A stretch of 64,000 nucleotides of DNA, taken from contig NZ_CP073696.1 of the NCBI RefSeq assembly GCF_025264645.1, forward strand, positions 2,542,001 through 2,606,000. Reading direction: 5' to 3'. The notes beneath the pieces are model-generated. The model made no database searches. It was not told where the DNA came from and saw only the letters and a program-made list of their open reading frames with translations. This DNA is from Edaphobacter lichenicola. GTDB taxonomy: Bacteria; Acidobacteriota; Terriglobia; Terriglobales; Acidobacteriaceae. This document shows positions 8,404 through 17,385 of this stretch, piece after piece. The position numbers and the translations under genes are program-made. Within the stretch, counting starts at the first letter, position 1, and every line of letters starts with the position of its first letter.

Positions 8404-9957
8404 TTACACATTGAGGCGATTCGCAGCGGCGACTCGACCGTACCAAAGGCCGGAGTCTTTTATAGTTCGCTTCTGCGTGCGGAAGTCTACGTAGGTGAGG
8501 CCATAGCGTTGGGTGTAGCCTTCGGACCACTCGAAGTTATCCACGAGGCTCCACGCGTGATAGGCGCGAACTTTCGCTCCATCGGTGATGGCGCGGGCCA
8601 GTTCTGCGAGGATTTGCTGGTGAAAGGCGGTGCGGCGCTGGTCCGGGACGTGACCGGCTTGGTCGGGTGCATCGAGATAGCAGCAGCCGTTTTCGCTGAT
8701 CTCGATGATGGGGTGATTGTATTCGCGCGAGATCTGCGTGACGAGGTCGTAGATGCCGCGAGGCCATATCTCAAGGCCGGCCTCGGTGAGTGGGCCTTCG
8801 GTGGGCATTTCGACGTGGATCTGGGTCAGGGGATCGCGGGCGGATGTTCCCTGTTCGCCTTCCACTTCGGTGCCGAAGTGGCCACCGGTGCCGGATGAAG
8901 AGGGCCCGGCTGCGTTCGATACGACGCGGCGCGTGTAGTAGTGAAAACCAACCCAGTCCAGTGGGATCTTCATGATCTTCTCGTCACCAGGACGGAAGCC
9001 CATTGCTTCGTAGGGCGTTGCGCCGAGGAAGGCCTTTGGGTATTCGCCGTGCATGGCGGGGTTGAGGAAGTAGAGGTTGTTCATCGCGTGGTAGCGCGCG
9101 GTCGCAGCGACATCGGCTTCGCTGTCGGTCTTTGGGTAGGCGGGAGCCATACCGTAGGCGCTGCCTACGGTGGCTTTGGAGGATGCTGCCTTGATGGAGC
9201 GGAACGCCTCGCCCTGCGCGAGATTTACCGTGTGGGCGGCCTTCAGGAATTGATTGAAGTCGGATTTGCAGGGTGGAAAGACGCCGTTGCCATAGCCGTA
9301 GTAGGTGAAGGTCCAAGGCATGTTGAAAGGAGCCCAGGTGTTGATTCGGTCACCGAGATGTTTGGCGAGGATGCCAGCATAGTCGGCGTAGTAGGAGGCA
9401 AGATCGCGATTGGGCCAACCGCCGCGGTCTTCAAGCGCTTGCGGCAGATCCCAGTGATAGATGGTGCAGAAGGGACGGATGTTGGCTTCGAGGAGGGCGT
9501 CGACGAGGCGGCTGTAGTAGTCGATTCCCTTTTGATTGACCTGGCCTGTGCCGGTGGGTTGAATGCGCGACCAGGCTGTGGAGAAGCGATAGCTTTTGAG
9601 GTTGAGGCGCTTGAGGATGGCGACGTCTTCTTTGTAGTGGTGATACTGGTCGCAGGGGACGTCGGCGGTGGCGGCACCTTTGACCTTGCCGATGGTGTGA
9701 GCGAAGCGATCCCAGTTGGATTCGCCCTTTCCATCGAGGTTCCACGCACCTTCGACTTGATAGGCGGCGGTGGCTATGCCCCAAATAAATCCATCGGGAA
9801 AGCGTGCGCTGTCGATCGCTGCGGGTGCTACTGCTCCGGGGATCTGCGCTTGAGCGGCGTAGGTGCCTGCGGCCGTTCTTGCGGAGGCAGCCCGGCTTGC
9901 GAGGAGTGCGCTGCCGGCAGTGGCGAGTGAGCTACTGAGGAATTTGCGACGATTCAT
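8404..9957 (-). CDS. Tat-exported GH1 (beta-glucosidase fold) protein lacking the acid/base Glu
   Basis: The 517-residue protein opens with a twin-arginine signal (MNRRKFLSSSLATAGSALLA). A full glycoside hydrolase family 1 barrel follows: FPDGFIWGIATAAYQVEGAW, YRFSTAWSRIQPTG, YHWDLPQAL, and WSLVDNFEWSEGYTQRYGL near the C-terminus. The nucleophile motif ISENG is intact (Glu about 422). The acid/base position, normally the Glu of NEP, reads FNMPWTF (Met about 213). Plain hydrolysis of O-glucosides should be crippled. It may act on activated substrates, use an external acid/base as myrosinases do, or be a binding protein. Confidence 0.88.
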   Translation of the reverse strand: MNRRKFLSSSLATAGSALLASRAASARTAAGTYAAQAQIPGAVAPAAIDSARFPDGFIWGIATAAYQVEGAWNLDGKGESNWDRFAHTIGKVKGAATADVPCDQYHHYKEDVAILKRLNLKSYRFSTAWSRIQPTGTGQVNQKGIDYYSRLVDALLEANIRPFCTIYHWDLPQALEDRGGWPNRDLASYYADYAGILAKHLGDRINTWAPFNMPWTFTYYGYGNGVFPPCKSDFNQFLKAAHTVNLAQGEAFRSIKAASSKATVGSAYGMAPAYPKTDSEADVAATARYHAMNNLYFLNPAMHGEYPKAFLGATPYEAMGFRPGDEKIMKIPLDWVGFHYYTRRVVSNAAGPSSSGTGGHFGTEVEGEQGTSARDPLTQIHVEMPTEGPLTEAGLEIWPRGIYDLVTQISREYNHPIIEISENGCCYLDAPDQAGHVPDQRRTAFHQQILAELARAITDGAKVRAYHAWSLVDNFEWSEGYTQRYGLTYVDFRTQKRTIKDSGLWYGRVAAANRLNV

Positions 9958-10007
9958 CGATGAACTCTCCCGATTGGCGCGAAGCTAACACCGTTGGATG
10001 GCTCAGG

Positions 10008-11822
10008 TCAACGATGGCTCACTGTCTCGGCGAGATTTGTCTGCTGCTGCTCGGGGGTATCGGCGTCTGGCTTGTGAAGCAGATCGATGACGGACTGGTA
10101 GAGGCGGTTACGGGTCTCAAAGCGATCGCCTGCGCGGATGACGTAGCGGACGACGATGTCGATGCCAGAGGCTGCAGGGCGCATGTCGACTGAAGGCGTG
10201 GCTTTGAATTGGTTGAGGCCATTCTGGCCGGTGGTTTGCCACTCCTGCTTGGCGAGGTCGGCGTCTTTTTCTGTCTGGTCGAGGACCACTTTGTGAATGG
10301 CTTCGATGATCTTGTAGCTGTCGGCGTTGGCGGGGATGTTGACGCTGATCTCGTCCCACATCCACTGACCGGCGGTAGAGAAGTTGAAGTATTGACCGGT
10401 GACTGCGAAGTTATTGATGAAGGTAACGCGACGGCCGGTGGGATGGCCCTTTGCCGTCCAGTTGCCGGTTTCGAGCAGCGAGGTGCGGAAGAGGCCAATT
10501 TCAAGGACCTCGCCGCCGACGCCATTGATCTCGACCCAGTCGCCGACGCGGATGCCGTTTTTGCCCATGAGAATGAACCAGCCGAAGAAGGCCAGGATGA
10601 AGTCCTGGAAGACGACGGTGAGGCCGGCGGTGGCGAGACCGAGGATGGTTGGGACCTGGCTGGGCGCTCCGAAGACGACGAGAAGAATCAGGAGCAGGGT
10701 AACGAATTGAATGGCGAGGATCGCGATGGTGCGGAGGGTGTGGAGGCGGCGGCGATCCATGGTGGAGCGCTCAAGGAGCATGCGCGCGGCGGTTGCGAGA
10801 AGGACGCCGAGAAGGATGAGGAAGCAGATGGTGGAGAGTGATTGCAGTACGAGGTGAGTGACGATGCTGTGCTGGAGCTGGACCTGGGCGAGCCACTTGG
10901 CGTAGACGGCGGAGAGTTGTTGCTGGGTCTGGAGCTGGTCTTCGACGATGCTGTGCATCTGCGCGAGAGAGTGGGCCTGAGCCATGAGAGCGACGCGGCC
11001 TTGGACAGTGCCGGAGGGAGCGTTGGAGCTGACCGAGGCTGCTGCGGCGGCGGCTCTCTTTTCGAAGTCGGCGTGCTTGGCTGTGAGGGTTGCAGTGTCA
11101 GAGTCGGTCTGGGCTTTGGCCTGGCGGATAAGCGTCATGCGGCTACGCTGATCGAACCAAGAGGAAATTCGGCCGTAGAAGGTTCCATAGCGACGGGCGG
11201 AGAGGACACCGATCTGGCCGCCACTGTTGGCCTGCGAGGCTTCGTACTTCTTCATAGCGGCCTGGCGGGCGGTAAGCTCCTGCTGGATCTGGCCGCGCTT
11301 ATCGCCGCTGGCGCGGGAGAGTTGCTCGGTGGCGTCGGCGAGTTCGTCGCCGTCGAGTTGGAGCTGGGCCTTGGCGACGTCGAGATCGTCGGAGGCTGCA
11401 GTTGCTCCGTTGGGTTGTTTGAGGGAAGCGGTGAGGGAATCTACCTTGGCTTGATCTTCCTTGACGAGGCCTTGGAGTTGCTCAACTTTTTGCTGGAAGG
11501 CGAGAGCTTCGCCTGTGAGGGTGCGTGTCTGTAAGGCCGCCTGACGAAGGGCCAGAGCGAAGGACTGGTCCACTTCGTGGTCGGCGAGACGCTCGGCCTC
11601 GTGGGCGAAGGATTGCTCTTCGGCGGAGACGGCGAGGGGCGCGAGGGACTCGATAGTCTGCCAGGGGCTCTGGTCGACGAGGCTATTGGCTCCGGAAAGA
11701 CTGCCTTTGGAGTGCAGGAAAGGCATGTGCGTCATGGCACCGCGGGTCCACCAGGTCGCCACGAGGCAGAGGAGAAAGATGGTGGCGGGGAGGGCAACGG
11801 CGAGGCGGCGAAGATCCTTCAT
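10008..11822 (-). CDS. MscS-family mechanosensitive channel with long coiled-coil N-domain
   Basis: The 604-residue protein starts with a hydrophobic anchor (ALPATIFLLCLVATWW). A long Gln/Ala-rich helical region (about 60-290) is predicted as periplasmic coiled coil. Three or four membrane helices (about 305-420) follow, the last being the pore-type helix VPTILGLATAGLTVVFQDFILAFFG. The MscS beta domain follows: NGIRVGDWVEINGVGGEVLEIGLFRTSLLE, then RRVTFINNFAVTG. It is longer than E. coli MscS and closer in layout to the multidomain members. It probably relieves osmotic stress. It diverges from the DppC-like permease gene. Confidence 0.88.
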   Translation of the reverse strand: MKDLRRLAVALPATIFLLCLVATWWTRGAMTHMPFLHSKGSLSGANSLVDQSPWQTIESLAPLAVSAEEQSFAHEAERLADHEVDQSFALALRQAALQTRTLTGEALAFQQKVEQLQGLVKEDQAKVDSLTASLKQPNGATAASDDLDVAKAQLQLDGDELADATEQLSRASGDKRGQIQQELTARQAAMKKYEASQANSGGQIGVLSARRYGTFYGRISSWFDQRSRMTLIRQAKAQTDSDTATLTAKHADFEKRAAAAAASVSSNAPSGTVQGRVALMAQAHSLAQMHSIVEDQLQTQQQLSAVYAKWLAQVQLQHSIVTHLVLQSLSTICFLILLGVLLATAARMLLERSTMDRRRLHTLRTIAILAIQFVTLLLILLVVFGAPSQVPTILGLATAGLTVVFQDFILAFFGWFILMGKNGIRVGDWVEINGVGGEVLEIGLFRTSLLETGNWTAKGHPTGRRVTFINNFAVTGQYFNFSTAGQWMWDEISVNIPANADSYKIIEAIHKVVLDQTEKDADLAKQEWQTTGQNGLNQFKATPSVDMRPAASGIDIVVRYVIRAGDRFETRNRLYQSVIDLLHKPDADTPEQQQTNLAETVSHR

Positions 11823-11895
11823 GCTTCAACCCTATATGCTCGACCACTTAGCTCAAAGTCCCCACTCAGGGGATAGCGCATGTAGGATTTAGGGC

Positions 11896-12777
11896 GTGGA
11901 GAGTTCTGAAGCAAACATTGGGGTTGCACCCGGGCGATCCGTTGCAGGAGCGGTGAGAAGGCAGCCGCTGGCGGCGGTGGGGATCGCGCTGCTGGCGGTT
12001 TTTGTGTTGTGTGCGGTGTTTGCGCCATGGCTGGCTCCGCAGGATCCGGCGCAGTTGAACCTGACGGGCAGGCTGATGGGGCCTTCAGCAGCGCATTGGT
12101 TTGGAACGGACGAGTTGGGGCGGGATATTTTGTCGCGGACGCTCTTTGGGGCGAGAATCTCCCTCGTCGTGGCTGTGAGTGTTGTGGGGTTGTCGCTGGC
12201 GGTGGGGTTGGTGGCTGGTGGGCTCGCAGGATTTTATGGCGGATGGACCGATACGGTAGTGAATATCTATGTGACGAATGCATTTTTGGCGCTGCCGGGA
12301 ATCTTGCTGGCGATTGCGTTTGTCGCGTTCATGGGGCCGGGGCTGGGCAATGTGATTCTGGCGCTGGCGATCTCGGGTTGGGTGGGGTATGCGCGGCTGG
12401 TGCGGGCGCAGGTGATGGCGGTGAAGGAGCGGGAGTTTGTGGAGGCAGCGCGTGCTCTGGGGGCAACTGATTTTCGCATCATGACGCGGCATATCCTTCC
12501 GAATATTCTGCAGCCGCTGATTGTGCAGGCTGCGATTGGCATGGCGGGAGCGGTGCTGGCGGAGGCTACGTTGAGCTTTCTGGGGCTGGGGGTTCCGCCG
12601 CCTGCGGCTAGTTGGGGGTCGATGCTGAATGATGCACGGTCACATCTCTTTGACTCGCCGCATCTGGTGTTCTTCCCTGCTGTTGCGGTGATGCTGTGTG
12701 TGCTCTCGTTCAACTTTATCGGGGATGCGTTGCGGGATTATCTGGATCCGCGGACGCGGCCTGGAGTTGGGCTGTAA
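11896..12777 (+). CDS. ABC transporter permease, DppC/OppC type
   Basis: The 293-residue protein uses a GTG start preceded by AGGATTTAGG. The cytoplasmic N-tail leads to a first membrane helix (AVGIALLAVFVLCAVFAPWLA), the DppC-type signature HWFGTDELGRDILSRTLFGARISL, further helices, and the ATPase-docking EAA loop EFVEAARALGATDFRIMTRHILPNI. FLGLGVPPPAASWGSML is also typical. It should pair with a DppB-type permease, two ATPases and a binding protein to import peptides or similar solutes. None of these is adjacent; a DppB-like gene lies about 28 kb away at 40418-41341. Confidence 0.88.
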   Translation: MESSEANIGVAPGRSVAGAVRRQPLAAVGIALLAVFVLCAVFAPWLAPQDPAQLNLTGRLMGPSAAHWFGTDELGRDILSRTLFGARISLVVAVSVVGLSLAVGLVAGGLAGFYGGWTDTVVNIYVTNAFLALPGILLAIAFVAFMGPGLGNVILALAISGWVGYARLVRAQVMAVKEREFVEAARALGATDFRIMTRHILPNILQPLIVQAAIGMAGAVLAEATLSFLGLGVPPPAASWGSMLNDARSHLFDSPHLVFFPAVAVMLCVLSFNFIGDALRDYLDPRTRPGVGL

Positions 12778-12831
12778 GCGGGGCTGTGGGTTATCGGATA
12801 TGCTTGGGCTTGGAACTGAGAGGCAACTTCA

Positions 12832-13311
12832 ATGCGCAAGAGTATCGTTTCACCTTCAGCTACAGCGGCAACTCCTATCAGCGATCTGTGGCGTGATCTG
12901 GAACGAATTGCACGGGTGGAGATCAGCTCCGAGGATGAGAAGTTTCCGATTGAACATGCGCTGGGTAAGCATGCCACGACGGGATGGCGGGCGGCAGCGA
13001 CTGGGCCGCAGTTGATCCGGCTGCACTTCGATGAGCCGCTGACGATCAAGCGGCTGCATCTGCATTTTGTCGATCAGGCTTCCGAGCGGTCGCAGGAGTT
13101 TGCCGTGTTTGCGGGCGCGGGGTCGGAGCTGAAGGAAGTCGTGCGGCAACAGTGGTCATTTTCGCCGCAGGGTTCAACCGAGGAGATCGAAGACTACCCG
13201 GTGAACCTGAGTGGGATTACGACGCTGGAGTTGCGAATCGATCCGGATAGAAGCCACGATCCAAAGCAGAGCCACGAGTATGCTTCCCTGCAGAGTTTGA
13301 AGCTGGCTTAG
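12832..13311 (+). CDS. Hypothetical protein with discoidin-like beta-sandwich
   Basis: The protein has 159 residues with no signal peptide. GKHATTGWRAAATGPQLIRL, then DEPLTIKRLHLHFVD and QEFAVFAGAGSELKEVVRQQWSF, read like a galactose-binding / F5-8 type C-like jelly roll; LELRIDPDRS near the end supports that. The binding partner is unknown. GAGAGG lies before the ATG. It sits between the permease and a metallophosphoesterase, all on the plus strand. Confidence 0.65.
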   Translation: MRKSIVSPSATAATPISDLWRDLERIARVEISSEDEKFPIEHALGKHATTGWRAAATGPQLIRLHFDEPLTIKRLHLHFVDQASERSQEFAVFAGAGSELKEVVRQQWSFSPQGSTEEIEDYPVNLSGITTLELRIDPDRSHDPKQSHEYASLQSLKLA

Positions 13312-13414
13312 AGACGCAACGGCAACGACGAAGTGCGGGGGTACTCTCCGCGGTGCGGCAAAGTGCGCCGCCTTCGGGCGAGACGACGTGTTTTGTACTC
13401 GAGGAAGTGCGGCT

Positions 13415-13873
13415 ATGTTGATTGGGGTGATCTCGGATACGCATGGGTTGCTGCGGCCGGAGGCTATGGCTGCGTTGCGTGGAGTGGAGCATATTCTGCA
13501 TGCGGGCGATGTAGGGGATATCGCGATCCTCGATAGGCTGCGCGGGATTGCTCCGGTGACGGCGATTCGGGGAAATGTGGATGTATCGGGAGCTTGTGCG
13601 GAGTTACCTGCTACGGATGTAGTCGAGTTGGGTGGGCAGCTGTTTTATCTCGTGCACTCGGTGCATGATCTGGATATCAATGCCAAGGCGGCGGGCGTGG
13701 CGATGGTGGTGAGCGGGCACTCGCATAAGGCCAAGGTTGAGGTGAAGGATGGCGTGGTTTACTTCAATCCGGGGAGTGCGGGGCCGAGGCGGTTTTCGCT
13801 GCCGGTGACCGTGGGTTTTGTGACGGTGGACGATGGGGTTGAGGCCAGCGTGATGGAACTTTCAGCAGGTTGA
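13415..13873 (+). CDS. YfcE/MJ0936-type metallophosphoesterase
   Basis: The protein has about 152 residues from the ATG at 13415 (GAGGAAG upstream); the earlier in-frame start at 13388 adds nine atypical residues. Dimetal-site motifs appear in order: ISDTHG, HAGDVGD, RGNVD, LVHSVHD and SGHSHKAKV. It ends with YFNPGSAGPRRF, a signature of this small phosphodiesterase family. Likely a cytoplasmic phosphodiesterase of unknown natural substrate. Confidence 0.88.
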   Translation: MLIGVISDTHGLLRPEAMAALRGVEHILHAGDVGDIAILDRLRGIAPVTAIRGNVDVSGACAELPATDVVELGGQLFYLVHSVHDLDINAKAAGVAMVVSGHSHKAKVEVKDGVVYFNPGSAGPRRFSLPVTVGFVTVDDGVEASVMELSAG

Positions 13874-13891
13874 GTTGCGTATAGTTTCGGC

Positions 13892-15091
13892 ATGCGTAAA
13901 ACGTCGCTGATCTGGTTGCTTTTTCTTTTGCCACTGGGCCTTCCTGCTCAGGACCTCGCAGTTGTCGGCGCGAAGGTTTATGCCTCGCCTACCGCAGAGC
14001 CCGTCGCCGATACAACAGTCCTGATACGCGGCGGAAAGATTGTCTCCATTGGACAACATGTTGCGGTTCCTCAGGGCGTGAAGACGCTTGCATGCGCGAA
14101 GTGTGTAGTGCTTGCAGGCTTCTGGAATACGCACGTCCACTTCATGGAGGCGAAGTGGGACAATGCGTCGAGCCTGCCGGCTGAAAGGCTGACGCGGCAG
14201 TTGCAGGAGATGCTGACCCTCTCCGGTTTTACGACTGTCGTCGATACTGCTTCGTTTCCGAATAATACCGTTGCTCTGCGGCGGCGCGTCGAATCGGGCG
14301 AGGTGCTGGGGCCTCGCATTTATACGGCGGGATCAGGAATCTTTCCGCCACACGCGATTCCCTACTATGTCAAAGATATGCCGCCAGAGAAGCTGGCTCA
14401 GCTGCTACAGCCTGACACGCCTGCCGAGGCTGCTGCGGATGTGCGGAAGAACATCGCGGCGGGCGCGGATATTGTGAAGTTGTTTACGGGGTCTATTGTT
14501 GCTCCGGACCATATCGTGCCTATGCCGCTTGATATTGCTACGGCTGCAGCAGCGGCTGGTCATGAGCACGGCCAGCTTGTTTTCGCTCATCCTTCGGACC
14601 TTGCGGGGACACGTGTGGCGATGGAGAGCGGAGTCGATGTTTTGGCTCATTCACCCGAGGCTCTCGAGGGGATTGACGACGCGCTTCTTCATCAGATGGT
14701 CGAGCGGCACATGGCTATGATTCCGACGCTGAAACTTTTTTCCCGTGATTCGAACATCGGAGCGATACGGTCGGTGGTCTCCAGGTTTCATCAGTTTGGA
14801 GGGCAGCTTATGTTCGGTACGGACACGGGTTTTCTTACCGACTATGACGTGAAGGAGGAGTACCATCAGCTCGCGCTTGCCGGGCTATCTTACCGCGACG
14901 TGCTGGCGATGCTTACGACTGCTCCGGCACAACGTTTTAAAGTGGCCGATCACGAAGGGCGCGTTGCGGTTGGCATGGCGGGCGACTTGACGGTGTTGTC
15001 GGCCGATCCAGCTTCCGATCCGCTTGCGTTCACGCATGTGCTTTTTGCTATTCGTGGTGGGAGAGTGATCGCCAGTGCTCCGGCGCGTTAG
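13892..15091 (+). CDS. Secreted amidohydrolase-family protein
   Basis: The 399-residue protein begins with a lipophilic signal (SLIWLLFLLPLGLPAQ). A small beta-domain (VVGAKVYASPTAEPVADTTVL) precedes the metal-dependent amidohydrolase barrel: NTHVHF (paired His), DIVKLFTG (possible metal-bridging Lys), GHEHGQLVFAHPSD, DVLAHSPEAL and FGTDTGF (catalytic Asp). GMAGDLTVLSADP closes the composite domain. The family hydrolyses cyclic amides, imides or dipeptides; the substrate is unknown. A second, distinct family member is encoded at 34573-35979. Confidence 0.85.
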   Translation: MRKTSLIWLLFLLPLGLPAQDLAVVGAKVYASPTAEPVADTTVLIRGGKIVSIGQHVAVPQGVKTLACAKCVVLAGFWNTHVHFMEAKWDNASSLPAERLTRQLQEMLTLSGFTTVVDTASFPNNTVALRRRVESGEVLGPRIYTAGSGIFPPHAIPYYVKDMPPEKLAQLLQPDTPAEAAADVRKNIAAGADIVKLFTGSIVAPDHIVPMPLDIATAAAAAGHEHGQLVFAHPSDLAGTRVAMESGVDVLAHSPEALEGIDDALLHQMVERHMAMIPTLKLFSRDSNIGAIRSVVSRFHQFGGQLMFGTDTGFLTDYDVKEEYHQLALAGLSYRDVLAMLTTAPAQRFKVADHEGRVAVGMAGDLTVLSADPASDPLAFTHVLFAIRGGRVIASAPAR

Positions 15092-15204
15092 CTGGACGTA
15101 ACTATTCGCTTGGTGGCGATCGGCTTCGCAGTGGTCTTGCTTCAGTCAATACACTGCACGAAATTTCATTTGCGGTGGACCACAGACTTTGACAGAGTAG
15201 CGCT

Positions 15205-15960
15205 ATGAAGTTCTTGCGTTTTTTGCAGCTTGCTCTCTTCCTTGCATTTTTTCCCGTACTGGCTTTCCCCGTATTTGGCCAATACCGAGTTGGAATCAGT
15301 GGCAGCATCCCGATCGACAAACTAGAGTCAATGGATTCTGCACTGGTGGTTGCTGATCCTGCACAAAGATTGGATCTTCTGAAGCGTCTCGGCATTGATA
15401 CTGACGTCGCGGAGGCTGCTACCTCGCCGAGCTTTTCGCACGATATCGAGATCCAACCTCTACATACACAGTCAGGAAAACTCTACGGCATTGTGTCACT
15501 GCCATGCGGCACGAATTGGGCTTCTCTATACCTTCTTGAAGAGGCTGGCACCAATGCATGGCATACTGTCGACCACGTGGCACTCGACTGCTTCCACGGG
15601 ACGCCAACCTACCGACTGATATCGTTCGCTCCCGGCGAGAACGCCATCTTTGTGGAGCATGCTAACTCAGGCCATGGTTCAGGAGAAGTGGAAGACAAAG
15701 CCACCATCTATACGATCGTTAACGGTCGGATGCACGAGGTCCTCTCGACCATCGACTACCGCTGCACTTGGGGTTTGACCGACGGATCTCCTGCAGTTGA
15801 AGAGAGCAGTTCCTTCCTCCAAATCTCAAGCCGCGTCATCGAAGAGACTCGCATCACTTCACAAGATGGTGTTCCCCTTCGGGCAGAGAGGCGAATCTGG
15901 AGATGGCAGGCGACGCAAGCTGCCTTCAAAGCAACTCCATTTTCTACCGTTCCCAAGTAA
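15205..15960 (+). CDS. Hypothetical exported protein
   Basis: The 251-residue protein has a strong signal peptide (FLRFLQLALFLAFFPVLAFPVFGQ). I recognise no domain in the mature part. It has two well-spaced Cys pairs (LPCGTN / LDCFHG, DYRCTWG) and alternating strand-like segments suggesting a beta-rich fold. The neighbouring aldo/keto reductase gene converges on it with only eight bases between the stops. Confidence 0.6.
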   Translation: MKFLRFLQLALFLAFFPVLAFPVFGQYRVGISGSIPIDKLESMDSALVVADPAQRLDLLKRLGIDTDVAEAATSPSFSHDIEIQPLHTQSGKLYGIVSLPCGTNWASLYLLEEAGTNAWHTVDHVALDCFHGTPTYRLISFAPGENAIFVEHANSGHGSGEVEDKATIYTIVNGRMHEVLSTIDYRCTWGLTDGSPAVEESSSFLQISSRVIEETRITSQDGVPLRAERRIWRWQATQAAFKATPFSTVPK

Positions 15961-15968
15961 GCCTGCGC

Positions 15969-17036
15969 TCAGCCCTTGCTGCGGTCGGTGAAGCGGAAGA
16001 AGAGGGATTGCTCGGCGACGGGGGCGGCCAGGTCGTTGAGGGCGGCCATCTGGGAGTTGGAGAGGGGTGTGAAGTCTCGGGCGATGTGGACGTTTTCTTC
16101 GAGTTGGGCGATGTTGTCGCAGCCGATGATGACGGTACTGACCGGGTGCGAGAGGGTGAAGCGCATCGCGTCCTTCATGGTCATGACGCCGGGGCGGTGG
16201 GCGATGGCGGAGCCTTCCCATGAGTGGCGCTGCGCGTCGAGGGATGGGGGCGTCCACGAGGCGAGGAGACGGCCGCGTGAGGGGACCTTCATGCCGATGA
16301 TGCCCATCTGCTTTTCGACTACGAGTGGGAGGAGCTTGTCGGTGAAGCTGTGGATGTGGGTGTCGGCGGCGTTCATCGCCATGAGGATGGTGTCGAAGTT
16401 GTAGCGGTTGACGGTGTCGATGAGGGCTTCGGGGCGGTAGTGGCCGGTGACGCCGAGGAAGCGGACGACCTTCTGGTCGTGCATCTCGATGAGCGCTTCC
16501 ATGGCGCCGCCCTTGGCGAAGATCGCATCGACGTCCTCGGGCAGGCCGACGTCGTGGAGCTGCCAGAGATCGACGTGATCGGTGTTGAGGAGCTGGAGCG
16601 ACTTCTCGATCATGCGGAGGGAGCCGTCGCGGGTGCGCTCCTTGGTCTTGGTGGCGAGGAAGGCGTCGTTGCGGCGAGTCTTCATGACGCGGCCGACGTA
16701 CTGCTCGCTCCAGCGCTCGGGGCCGCCGTAGATGGAGGAGGTGTCGATGTAGTTGACGCCGAGGTCGAGCGCGCGCTCGATGATGGGGACTGCGATGTCA
16801 AAGTTCGCGGGCTTCTCGAGTGCAGCCTGGCCGCCGAGGGAAAAGATGCCGACCTTGTAGCCGGTCTTGCCGAGGTTGCGCGTCGGCATGGCGGCGCGCG
16901 TGTTGGCGTTAACCGGCAGCGGTGGCAGGGTGCGCGATGTTTCGGCGATGGCGCCTTGGGTGAGTAAGGCCGCGGCGGCGACGCCTCCGGTTTTGAGGAA
17001 GGTGCGGCGGTCGGAAGAGGGAAACTTTGGATTCAT
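15969..17036 (-). CDS. Tat-exported aldo/keto reductase
   Basis: The 355-residue protein has a twin-arginine signal (SSDRRTFLKTGGVAAAALL). The AKR barrel follows with the catalytic tetrad visible: Asp and Tyr in GVNYIDTSSIYGG, Lys in FLATKT and His in VDLWQLHD. NADP-binding-type residues occur near HPVSTVIIGCDNIAQLEENV. Export through Tat means it folds with cofactor in the cytoplasm. It is the last core gene before the integrase-bearing region. Confidence 0.88.
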   Translation of the reverse strand: MNPKFPSSDRRTFLKTGGVAAAALLTQGAIAETSRTLPPLPVNANTRAAMPTRNLGKTGYKVGIFSLGGQAALEKPANFDIAVPIIERALDLGVNYIDTSSIYGGPERWSEQYVGRVMKTRRNDAFLATKTKERTRDGSLRMIEKSLQLLNTDHVDLWQLHDVGLPEDVDAIFAKGGAMEALIEMHDQKVVRFLGVTGHYRPEALIDTVNRYNFDTILMAMNAADTHIHSFTDKLLPLVVEKQMGIIGMKVPSRGRLLASWTPPSLDAQRHSWEGSAIAHRPGVMTMKDAMRFTLSHPVSTVIIGCDNIAQLEENVHIARDFTPLSNSQMAALNDLAAPVAEQSLFFRFTDRSKG

Positions 17037-17385
17037 GAGAGGTCCTCGGGCGAATCTTGTGCCCCCGACAGTTTAGCGCCTCACGGTAGAGTTGTCGTAA
17101 GGTCTCGCCTGTGGTTGGTTCGGACGCGCCGATCTTAAGAGTGCTTTGCGTGGCACTGCCGTGAGGTCGACTTTCCGATGAGCGGTAGGGACAAACAACA
17201 GCCAAGGCAAAGACAGGGATCCTTCGCTTCGCTCAGGATGAGAACTATATCATAAATAACTAGAAATAAAGTACATAATTTTCTATAATGCTCTATACAA
17301 AGTATGCACAGCCACGAAGAATCAATGGCTTGCAGAGAAAATCTACACGGAAACTGCACAGAACGGAATAACCGCAGGAGGCAAC
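17037..17385. other. Integrase upstream region and probable left edge of the island
   Basis: No gene is seen here. At 17216-17241 there is a short element ending in CGCTCAGGATGA, matched by a diverged copy at 39663-39688. From about 17245 the DNA turns AT-rich, which suits an integrase promoter or attachment region. CTACACGGAAACTGCACAG (17343-17361) resembles, in reverse, part of the dyad at 39592-39628. An AGGAGG ribosome site precedes the integrase ATG at 17386. Confidence 0.45.

Noticed and set aside
8941..9930. A 329-residue plus-strand frame
   Set aside because: Antisense shadow of the GH1 gene; Gly/Val/Cys-rich and without recognisable domains.
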